Shown: positions 34,865 to 40,603 of the stretch, piece after piece
Layout: each line of letters begins with the position of its first letter
Position numbering within the stretch: position 1 is the first letter of the stretch
Origin: Rhodospirillaceae bacterium
Lineage (GTDB): Bacteria; Pseudomonadota; Alphaproteobacteria; Rhodospirillales; UBA2165
Direction: 5' to 3'
Length of the DNA: 40,603 nucleotides
Assembly (NCBI GenBank): GCA_018649725.1
Contig: JABIHH010000034.1
Coordinates: 1 to 40,603 of the forward strand
Translations under genes and position numbers: made by a program
The notes under the pieces: model-generated
What the model was told of the DNA's origin: nothing
The model's input: only the letters and a program-made list of their open reading frames with translations
Databases searched by the model: none

Positions 34865-35884
34865 CTAATAAGCCCGATGAATACAGAAATCAATAGCGTC
34901 AATGAGTGCCGCTTTTTCCGGACCATTTTCAAAAATACCCATAGCGTCTCGGGCAATCGCACCGTAGTGGCGGGCGCGTTCCACAGTGTCTTCAAGCGCA
35001 CCGTGTTTGGTCATCAACTCAATTGCATGGTCGAGATCGCCGTCTTTTTGATCAAGGTCTTCCAGCGTACGGCGCCAGAAAACACGCTCTTCGTCATCGC
35101 CTCGGCGAAACGCCAAGATGACGGGGAGGGTAATCTTACCCTCTTTAAAATCATCACCGACGGCTTTGCCGAGCTCAGCCTGCTTGGCGGAGTAGTCCAG
35201 CATGTCATCGATCAGCTGGAAAGTAATGCCGAGATTCATACCAAATGTTTCAAGCGCATCTTCTTCGACTTTAGGACGGTCGGCGACCAAGGCGCCGATG
35301 CGGCAGGCAGCAGAAAATAGCTGCGCCGTCTTTGAGCGGATAACCTCAAGATATTGGGTTTCGCCGGTCTCGGTGTCATTGGTTGTCGTGAGCTGTAGAA
35401 CTTCACCCTCGGCAATCACGGAAGAAGCTTTCGACAGTACCGCCAGCACTTCAAGAGAGCCGTCTGCGACCATGAGTTCAAAGGCGCGCGAGAATAGGAA
35501 GTCGCCGACCAGAACGCTGGCTTGATTGCCCCAAACTGCATTGGCAGATTCCAGGCCACGGCGAAGTGAGCTTTCATCAACGACATCATCATGGAGCAAG
35601 GTCGCGGTGTGGATAAACTCAACACAGGCTGAAAGACCTTTGTGGCGTTCACCCTCATAGCCGCACATGCGGGCAGAAGCCAAAGTCATCATCGGTCGCA
35701 AGCGTTTGCCGCCAGCCGAGACCAGATGTCCAGCCAGTTGAGGGATGAGAGCCACCGGGCTGTGCATTGCATGAACGATCAGCGAGTTAACATCTTTGAT
35801 GTCATCGGCAGTGAGATTAATCAGCGGCTCCAGCGACGGGCTTTGACGCTCTGAACCGCTTTCTAAATTTACAACTACTCCCAA
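34865..35884 (-). CDS. ispB: Polyprenyl diphosphate synthase (octaprenyl/decaprenyl type)
   Basis: This 339-residue trans-prenyltransferase makes the ubiquinone side chain from isopentenyl and allylic diphosphates in the cytoplasm. The first aspartate-rich motif is LLHDDVVDES with Asp pairs near residue 98; the second is QLIDDMLDYS near 220. GGKRLRP, just before motif one, binds diphosphate. The start is TTG at 35884, with GGAAAG about eight bases before it; no ATG is suitably placed. Its neighbours, divergent DUF2007 and NPPH methyltransferase genes, match the usual alphaproteobacterial order. Chain length cannot be fixed from sequence. Confidence 0.94.
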   Translation of the reverse strand: MGVVVNLESGSERQSPSLEPLINLTADDIKDVNSLIVHAMHSPVALIPQLAGHLVSAGGKRLRPMMTLASARMCGYEGERHKGLSACVEFIHTATLLHDDVVDESSLRRGLESANAVWGNQASVLVGDFLFSRAFELMVADGSLEVLAVLSKASSVIAEGEVLQLTTTNDTETGETQYLEVIRSKTAQLFSAACRIGALVADRPKVEEDALETFGMNLGITFQLIDDMLDYSAKQAELGKAVGDDFKEGKITLPVILAFRRGDDEERVFWRRTLEDLDQKDGDLDHAIELMTKHGALEDTVERARHYGAIARDAMGIFENGPEKAALIDAIDFCIHRAY

Positions 35885-36046
35885 GGGCTTGCTTTCCTAT
35901 GGCCAAAAGATATTGATATTAAAGCTTTTATTTTCTGGGCCAGCATAGGTTGCTAACTCCCCCCTGGTCAAGACCGCTTGAGCCGGACAGAATAGTGGAA
36001 AATACAGATATCCTGCCTTTCTAGGTAACAATTTGATGAGTGTGAG

Positions 36047-36289
36047 ATGATAGAACTCCTGCGGACAAACGATCCGGTCTTAATATCATGGCTTAGTGCG
36101 GTGTTGGGAGAAGCTGAAATTGAAATAATCGTCTTCGATGCGCATACCAGTATTCTTGAAGGCAGCGCCAATGCGATACGCCGACGGGTCATGGTCATTG
36201 ATGATGATTTTGATGAGGCCAAGCGCCTTTTCGAAGAGGCGGTGGCGGAGCTGGATGGCAATGTGGGGGCCTATGAATTCCCCGAATAG
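36047..36289 (+). CDS. DUF2007 domain protein
   Basis: This 80-residue protein of the DUF2007 putative signal-transducing family is recognisable from IELLRTNDPVLISWLSAVLGEAEI and the RRRVMVIDDDFDEAKRL centre. The family is a PII-like ferredoxin-fold domain; no role is established. It lies immediately upstream of the methyltransferase gene and overlaps its start by seventeen bases, and it diverges from the polyprenyl synthase gene across 162 bases. This neighbourhood is conserved in many Alphaproteobacteria. A short gene, but well supported by its length, family match and overlap. Confidence 0.88.
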   Translation: MIELLRTNDPVLISWLSAVLGEAEIEIIVFDAHTSILEGSANAIRRRVMVIDDDFDEAKRLFEEAVAELDGNVGAYEFPE

Positions 36290-37013
36290 GGATTACCAAC
36301 TGCTGGGCGGTCGCCTTGATATGCGCTCGGCAGAAAGTGGTTACCGGGCGGCGATTGATCCAGTGTTACTGGCAGCTTCCGTACCGGCTGTGCCTGGCGA
36401 GCGCGTATTAGATGTCGGCTGCGGCACTGGAGCGGCGGCGCTTTGTCTGGCGACGCGTGTCCCAGAGCTGCATGTCGTCGGCATCGATATTCAATCGCCG
36501 CTGATAGAATTGGCAACAGAGATAGCTGATCAGAATGGCCTATTGGACCGGGTTTCTTTTGAAACTCAAAATATCCTAAACTCGGCCCCTCAGTGTTTGC
36601 CCAATAGTTTCGAGCACGTCATGGCCAATCCGCCGCATCACAAAAAGGGCAGTGGCAACCCGTCCCCCGATCCCCTAAAAGCGGCGGCCAATGTTGAAGG
36701 TGACGCGGCGCTTAGCGATTGGGTGGCTTTTTGTTTTAGCGTAGTGAAAAACGGCGGCTTGGTCACGTTTGTGCATCGCATGGACCGGAGAGACGAATTG
36801 GTTGCATTAATGGAGCCGGGCGGGGCTGTAAAGGTGCTGCCGCTCTGGCCAAAGGTTCAAGGCGAAGGTGCTAAACGGGTATTGGTTCAAGCGATCAAGG
36901 GCAAGCACAGCGAAACTGAAACGCGTGATGGTTTGGTGCTGCACTCAGGTGAGGACGGCTACACGCCGGAGGCGCACGCGGTTTTGCGCGAAGCGGGACG
37001 GCTAATAATCTAA
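36273..37013 (+). CDS. Class I SAM methyltransferase with NPPH motif (TrmN6-like)
   Basis: 246 residues from ATG 36273, chosen because GGGGG lies just before it and because upstream in-frame starts lie in another gene's coding part. SAM-binding motif I is VLDVGCGTGAAAL and the acidic residue of motif II is in VVGIDIQSP. The catalytic motif VMANPPHHKKGSG marks enzymes that methylate an amino group of a base, as in tRNA1(Val) adenine-37 N6-methyltransferase, the likeliest role. The N-terminal segment LLGGRLDMRSAESGYR contributes to RNA contact by family analogy. It forms a row with DUF2007 and the S49 peptidase gene. Confidence 0.9.
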   Translation: MNSPNRDYQLLGGRLDMRSAESGYRAAIDPVLLAASVPAVPGERVLDVGCGTGAAALCLATRVPELHVVGIDIQSPLIELATEIADQNGLLDRVSFETQNILNSAPQCLPNSFEHVMANPPHHKKGSGNPSPDPLKAAANVEGDAALSDWVAFCFSVVKNGGLVTFVHRMDRRDELVALMEPGGAVKVLPLWPKVQGEGAKRVLVQAIKGKHSETETRDGLVLHSGEDGYTPEAHAVLREAGRLII

Positions 37014-37054
37014 GCGCCCTTGCGGGCAGGTCATTGCCGTCCTACCTTAGTTTG

Positions 37055-37933
37055 ATGATTAGAAAATATTTAGAAAAATGGCGCGTGCCGGGATTTCGTA
37101 ATCCTAAGCCGGTTGTCGCCGTCGTGCGCTTGTCAGGCATCATCGCAGATCGTTCTGGCTTGGGTCGCTCAGGCCTGTCATCTACTGGCCTCGTTACAGT
37201 TCTGGAAAGCGCTTTCGACATGCCGCATTTGAAAGCCGTGGCGCTTGCTATTAATTCGCCTGGCGGCTCGCCGGTTCAATCTTCGCTGATCGGCAAGCGG
37301 ATCAGAGCCTTGGCCGAAGAAAAAGAAATTCCGGTATTTGCCTTTGCCGAGGATGTCGCAGCTTCGGGCGGCTATTGGCTGGCCTGCGCCGCAGATGAAA
37401 TTTATGCCGATGAGTCATCAATCATTGGTTCCATCGGTGTTATTTCTGCCGGCTTTGGATTTCAAAATGCGATTAAGAAAATAGGCGTTGAGCGCCGCGT
37501 TCATACTGCCGGTGAAATGAAATCGACCCTCGACCCGTTTTTGCGCGAAAAGCCAGAAGATGTGGAACGCCTGATTGAGCTGCAACAAGATGTCCATGAC
37601 GCTTTCACGGAGATGGTGCGCGACCGCCGTAAAGATAAATTGAAGGCGCCGGATGAGGAGCTGTTCACCGGTGCCTTTTGGACGGGGCGCCGGGCTTTGG
37701 AGATGGGCTTGGTTGACGGCTTAGGCGAGCTTACCGAGGTTATGCAAGAACGCTATGGCGATAAGGTTGTGTTTCGCCCGGTTGAGCAACACCAAGGCTG
37801 GCTCAAGAACAAACTTGGCTTTGGTGCCGGAGCCAAAAGCTGGTCTGCTCCTCGTGGCAATATTTCCTCGATCGTTGACGATGTTCTTGTCGCCATTGAA
37901 GATCGCGGGTTATGGAATAAGTTTGGCCTCTAA
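37055..37933 (+). CDS. S49-family signal peptide peptidase-like protease (SppA/SohB-like)
   Basis: About 292 residues from ATG 37055; a TTG at 37034 is the alternative. This short form of peptidase family S49 begins with a basic N-terminus and no clear membrane anchor. The active site has the nucleophile serine in VAASGGYWLACAADEI and the catalytic lysine in AGEMKSTLDPF, plus AINSPGGSPVQS for the oxyanion loop. It probably cleaves membrane-released signal peptides or misfolded fragments. It follows the methyltransferase gene by 41 bases and precedes a small membrane protein gene; in many relatives a glycyl-tRNA synthetase gene follows, but not here. Confidence 0.93.
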   Translation: MIRKYLEKWRVPGFRNPKPVVAVVRLSGIIADRSGLGRSGLSSTGLVTVLESAFDMPHLKAVALAINSPGGSPVQSSLIGKRIRALAEEKEIPVFAFAEDVAASGGYWLACAADEIYADESSIIGSIGVISAGFGFQNAIKKIGVERRVHTAGEMKSTLDPFLREKPEDVERLIELQQDVHDAFTEMVRDRRKDKLKAPDEELFTGAFWTGRRALEMGLVDGLGELTEVMQERYGDKVVFRPVEQHQGWLKNKLGFGAGAKSWSAPRGNISSIVDDVLVAIEDRGLWNKFGL

Positions 37934-37988
37934 AGCGCCTGATTTAAAACGGTTGACCTGATCAGCCTTCTCCCTCTACAACCAAATC

Positions 37989-38228
37989 ATGCTTGGATTT
38001 AGTTTACCGAAATTAATTGTACTCGCCCTGATCATCGCGGCGATTTGGTACGGTTTTAAATTTTTTAACCGGGCCCAATCCACCTCTAAATCAGAGGTGC
38101 CGGGCGATGACACGGATTCCGTCATTCCAGATGCCGTCGATATGGTCGCGTGTGAAATCTGCGGCGATTTTGTCCCGGCGAAAGGCACGACGTCGTGCGG
38201 CAAAGAAGGTTGCCCTTATCCGGGCTAG
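37989..38228 (+). CDS. Small membrane protein with C-terminal zinc-ribbon-like cysteine motif
   Basis: 79 residues: one N-terminal membrane helix (LPKLIVLALIIAAIWYGFKFF) and an acidic linker. The short cysteine-rich end reads CEICGDFVPAKGTTSCGKEGCPYPG, with two C-x2/x4-C pairs that could bind a metal. I recognise similar small proteins in Alphaproteobacteria next to S49 peptidase genes, but know no function. The start and the spacing to the next gene (stop at 38228, eight bases before the VOC ATG) support a real gene. It probably sits in the inner membrane with the ribbon inside. Confidence 0.8.
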   Translation: MLGFSLPKLIVLALIIAAIWYGFKFFNRAQSTSKSEVPGDDTDSVIPDAVDMVACEICGDFVPAKGTTSCGKEGCPYPG

Positions 38229-38236
38229 AGCGAGAC

Positions 38237-38626
38237 ATGCCGAACGTCATCAACATGCACCACGTAGCATTGGCGACCGCAGATCTTCCGAGCACCCTCA
38301 CTTTTTACACTGATATCGTCGGCTTGAAAAAAGGCCCAACGCCGTCTTCTAGCGGCCCGCTGCAATGGATGTATGCCAGCGATAACCCGGTACTGCACAT
38401 CTTCCAGCCAAACAGTGGCCGCGATGATCCAGTCACGGGTGTCTACGGCGTGGCGCATGTCGCCCTGCAAGTGGCCGATTTCGACGCCGCTAAGGCGCGT
38501 TTGGAAAAGCACAACATTAGCTATGAGACAAACATCATGGAATCCAGAAATGCCCGCCAGCTTTTTTTCGACGGGCCGGATGGCGTGCGGGTTGAGTTGA
38601 TTGAATTTGGGAAAGTTCACGATTAG
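38237..38626 (+). CDS. VOC-family (glyoxalase/bleomycin-resistance fold) protein
   Basis: 129 residues from ATG 38237, with two beta-alpha-beta-beta-beta units. The first starts MHHVALATADLPSTLTFYTDIVGL, the second GVAHVALQVADFDAAKARL, and the end VRVELIEFG supplies a metal ligand. Candidate metal ligands are a His in each unit and the Glu near the end, the common three-residue set. VOC proteins may be isomerases, dioxygenases, lyases or resistance proteins, and nothing here selects one. It is coupled to the preceding small membrane protein gene by an eight-base gap. Confidence 0.9.
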   Translation: MPNVINMHHVALATADLPSTLTFYTDIVGLKKGPTPSSSGPLQWMYASDNPVLHIFQPNSGRDDPVTGVYGVAHVALQVADFDAAKARLEKHNISYETNIMESRNARQLFFDGPDGVRVELIEFGKVHD

Positions 38627-38646
38627 AAGTTTTCCTCGTCTGCTTT

Positions 38647-38709
38647 TGACCCAAAGCGGACTCTTTTAGCTCAGGCGTAAAATGTCCGCTAATGACCCAA
38701 AGCGGACAT
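38647..38709. repeat. Intergenic repeat TGACCCAAAGCGGAC with inverted copy
   Basis: TGACCCAAAGCGGAC occurs directly at 38647-38661 and 38693-38707, and the second copy also forms an inverted repeat: ATGTCCGCT (38682-38690) with AGCGGACAT (38701-38709). The rest of the 38627-38884 gap shows no real gene, only a spurious frame beginning MSANDPKRT. I recognise this palindrome type as a recurrent intergenic element in alphaproteobacterial genomes, but cannot confirm the family without a search. Confidence 0.75.
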
Positions 38710-38884
38710 TTGGATTTTCTACTTTAGTCTTTTGGCGCAACACTCCGATAGAACATAACGAGCCTCAACTGCGGAACGCAGAGAGGTTGAAACGAACTCG
38801 AACTTTCACGGCCAATTCGATCCCGCCGAATGCAGTAACGAATACGTCACCGCAGACTATGCTTACGTCTAATCCAATCTAGCT

Positions 38885-39274
38885 CTAAGCGGCGGCGGTA
38901 CAGTCGACTTCGATCAGATATTCTTCAAAGGCCAGCCCAGCAACGATGACGAGGGTGTGCGCGGGCTTATGATCCCCAAGAATTTCTTTTCTAATCTCGC
39001 GCATGGCTGCCAGGTTATTCCGATCCGTTATATATGTCGTCATTTTTACAATATTTGTCAGGTTCATGCCGGCATCGTCCAATACCGCTTTAATATTGAT
39101 ATAGGTTTGGCGAATTTGACCTTCGAAATCCGGTAACAGGTCTCCGTCGGGGAGCGTGCGACCAACTTGGCCTGACATAAATATAAGATCGGAGCCGGCT
39201 TTGACCTCCGCGCCATGGCTATAAGGAATGGGCCGGGTTGAGACATTCTGTGGATTGTAAAATCGTATTGGCAT
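38885..39274 (-). CDS. RidA (YjgF/YER057c/UK114) family protein, lacking the catalytic Arg
   Basis: This 129-residue RidA-family protein has the start SRPIPYSHGAEV-like pocket (TRPIPYSHGAEVKAG), the middle FMSGQVGRT and GQIRQTYINIKAVLDDAG, and the end EEYLIEVDCTAAA. Canonical RidA enamine deaminases carry an arginine in the PAR segment that holds the 2-imino acid carboxylate; here it reads KPAHTLVIV, with histidine at that place. It therefore may belong to another Rid subgroup with a different ligand or reaction. An AAAGG ribosome binding site precedes the ATG. It is a single gene, flanked on the left by an intergenic repeat. Confidence 0.9.
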   Translation of the reverse strand: MPIRFYNPQNVSTRPIPYSHGAEVKAGSDLIFMSGQVGRTLPDGDLLPDFEGQIRQTYINIKAVLDDAGMNLTNIVKMTTYITDRNNLAAMREIRKEILGDHKPAHTLVIVAGLAFEEYLIEVDCTAAA

Positions 39275-39454
39275 ATTAGACCTTTCGTTCTGAATGATGG
39301 TTTTTAATCTGAAAATGTACTCGAAAGAATTGGCCTGAGGAAGGTGTCGAAAAAATTAATTGATGTTGGTTACGAATAATTCTTTGAAAATTATATCGAC
39401 GAAAAAGTAGATCCTGCAGAATCAATCCTGTTGTTTTACGTAGACCAGTTTTTG

Positions 39455-39943
39455 CTAAAGCGCTGTTATCTGTAATACCAGACCCAGGCCTAAACCATAT
39501 GCCACATGCATTGTAACGCTGGCAGCAATAGGACGCGAGCCTGCCGGCGCTTTAAAGCCGCAAACACCAAAATGGAACGGCGGGTATTGGATAAACCAGG
39601 CAACCAAGAGCGTTGCGACGCCATAGGTGAAGCCGCCTAAAAATGGGTTTCCTATATTTAGGCCGGGCGAAATTGCTAGGACTAAGGGGTAGCCAAGAGC
39701 GACACCACCGCCGCCGACCAGGAAGTGAAAGACTTTGGCTACTCGGTCCTCCAACTCGGTTGATGGAATGAGGCGTTCCTGATGGCCATCGATGATAAAT
39801 TGGCCGCGGCTAAATCCCAGAACCCAGCGACCGAGCAGTCCCTCGAGACCGCTGGAAATACCAGCTTTGGTGAGCCAGCCGACGGTAAAATCCATAAATA
39901 CCGTACCTACGATACCACCAATAAAGGACCAGGCCCAAATCAT
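39455..39943 (-). CDS. DUF2938-type small inner-membrane protein
   Basis: This 162-residue protein has about four membrane helices (roughly 3-20, 68-88, 98-118 and 140-158). It fits the DUF2938 family, with the pattern GTVFMDFTVGWLT at the N-terminus, a conserved RWVLGFSRGQF segment, and WFIQYPPFHFGVCGFKAP near the third helix. No function is known to me. It starts fifteen bases after the stop of the propeller gene upstream on the same strand, so the two probably form an operon. The 180-base gap to the ridA gene shows no recognisable feature. Confidence 0.85.
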   Translation of the reverse strand: MIWAWSFIGGIVGTVFMDFTVGWLTKAGISSGLEGLLGRWVLGFSRGQFIIDGHQERLIPSTELEDRVAKVFHFLVGGGGVALGYPLVLAISPGLNIGNPFLGGFTYGVATLLVAWFIQYPPFHFGVCGFKAPAGSRPIAASVTMHVAYGLGLGLVLQITAL

Positions 39944-39958
39944 CGGAGAGGCGCCCCG

Positions 39959-40603
39959 CTAGCCTGCATCGGCTGGTAGACGGCCGGCGATTTCAGGCGA
40001 GTTAGACGCATAACGATAACAGCGGAAGACAAAATTGCCATCTGCGTAAGGTACCCCTTTGCCGTTAAAATAAGGTGAGACGTAATCCCAGACAATTTCA
40101 CTCTCTGGTGTAACTTCAAACAAACGGCCCCATTGGCCCTCACAAATGAGCGTGTTGCCGTTCGGCAGACGTTCCATGCCGCTGATGAACGGACTGTGGA
40201 ATGTATAAGGTGGTGCCCCTTTGTATTCCCAGACGACTTCTTTGGTTTTCGGATCGATTTCATGGATGCGCGAGCCAAAATTTGGTCCGCCATAAACGCT
40301 ATGCGCGCCATTTACAAAAATCAGGATGTTGCCGTTCTCCAGCATCGTTGCGTCGTGCTGATGGCCGAGCTTCATATCACACATTGACCAGGAGAAATCT
40401 TTGGTTTCGTGGTCGATGATGGCGACCAGATGATTGTTCCGGCAGCTGATGAGAACGTCCCCGTTCTCCAGCTTCTGCATGGAATTGATGTGGCCAAATT
40501 CTTTACGGTGCTCAATTGGGCAAAGTGGGTATTTCTCGATTTCGACATCACGCGAAATACGCCAATCCCATACAAGATTGCCATCCGGATCAATTTCTTT
40601 GAC
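39959..40603 (-). CDS. Arylsulfotransferase (ASST)-like beta-propeller protein, partial
   Basis: The frame runs off the right edge, so the N-terminus is missing; 214 C-terminal residues are visible. It consists of repeated propeller blades: EIDPDGNLVWDWR, LENGDVLIS, then LGHQHDATMLENGNILIFVNG, RIHEIDPKTKEVVWEYKG, LPNGNTLICEGQWGRLFEV. The motif HQHDA-x-LENGN is typical of arylsulfotransferase-type propellers, in which a histidine carries the sulfo group; identity of that residue cannot be confirmed from this part. Related propellers are also non-catalytic. No signal peptide can be checked. Confidence 0.85.
   Translation of the reverse strand, partial: VKEIDPDGNLVWDWRISRDVEIEKYPLCPIEHRKEFGHINSMQKLENGDVLISCRNNHLVAIIDHETKDFSWSMCDMKLGHQHDATMLENGNILIFVNGAHSVYGGPNFGSRIHEIDPKTKEVVWEYKGAPPYTFHSPFISGMERLPNGNTLICEGQWGRLFEVTPESEIVWDYVSPYFNGKGVPYADGNFVFRCYRYASNSPEIAGRLPADAG

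Noticed and set aside
36138-36272. Upstream extension of the methyltransferase frame into DUF2007
   Set aside because: The added residues look like an out-of-frame reading of DUF2007, and ATG 36273 has a good ribosome binding site.
37016-37027. GCCC-TTGC-GGGC hairpin between the methyltransferase and S49 peptidase
   Set aside because: Four-pair stem only, with no T run; likely chance.
38682-38882. A 66-residue open frame beginning MSANDPKRT on the plus strand
   Set aside because: It lies wholly over the intergenic repeat, lacks a ribosome binding site, and similar short frames appear wherever such repeats occur; it is not a gene.
1-40603. tRNA, rRNA, CRISPR arrays, intact IS elements, prophage genes, toxin-antitoxin or anti-phage genes
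   Set aside because: I looked for them on both strands and saw no cloverleaf-like sequence, array repeats, transposase or phage motifs.

Overview
The window looks like chromosome from a free-living, probably marine, alphaproteobacterium of the Rhodospirillales type. The evidence is a DUF2336 protein, a complete AapJQMP amino-acid ABC transporter, a TAXI-type TRAP system with a fused permease and UspA partner, a further DctP-type binding protein, and the block polyprenyl synthase / DUF2007 / NPPH methyltransferase / S49 peptidase. Base composition is moderate throughout. I saw no rRNA, tRNA, CRISPR array, prophage or intact transposon.

Layout. (1) 1-1882 (+): the tail of an unidentified gene, a decayed C-terminal remnant of a thiamine-diphosphate (TPP) enzyme, then an overlapping DUF35 / thiolase-like pair. 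(2) 1879-9201: a TPP-enzyme / HisC-like-aminotransferase module. It has two TPP enzymes and two HisC paralogues, with an MhpD-like hydratase and a MarR regulator. One TPP-hydratase operon (-) diverges from one hisC gene (+), and marR-TPP-hisC form a second minus-strand operon. (3) 9363-13533 (+): aapJQMP, divergent from marR. A plausible reading, which is inference, is that an imported amino acid is transaminated to a 2-oxo acid and then decarboxylated or ligated by the TPP enzymes, under MarR control. (4) 13542-15302: a glutathione-reductase-like flavoenzyme lacking the usual C-terminal catalytic His, a terminator, and a 5'-truncated flavin reductase. (5) 15550-17590: a membrane histidine kinase and adenine phosphoribosyltransferase.

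(6) 17656-23166 (+): a class III aminotransferase, then a TAXI TRAP binding protein, a fused TRAP permease with DUF3394 and a UspA protein overlapping the permease, closed by a strong two-way terminator. (7) 23239-27395: cytochrome c (-), DUF2336 (+), and a minus-strand pair of membrane-anchored SGNH-like protein and DctP-like binding protein. (8) 27548-33544 (+): a reductive-dehalogenase-like Fe-S protein, acyl-CoA synthetase, two-subunit class I CoA-transferase and MFS exporter; the first four look like one catabolic operon. (9) 33537-38228: a REC-PAS-PAS protein, then polyprenyl diphosphate synthase and the DUF2007 / methyltransferase / S49 peptidase / small membrane protein row. (10) 38237-40603: glyoxalase-fold protein, an intergenic repeat, RidA-family protein, DUF2938 membrane protein and a partial arylsulfotransferase-like propeller.

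The best candidates for something undescribed are the duplicated TPP/HisC/MarR/Aap module with a motif shared by its two promoters, the dehalogenase-like protein in a CoA-activation operon, and the SGNH / anchored DctP pair.
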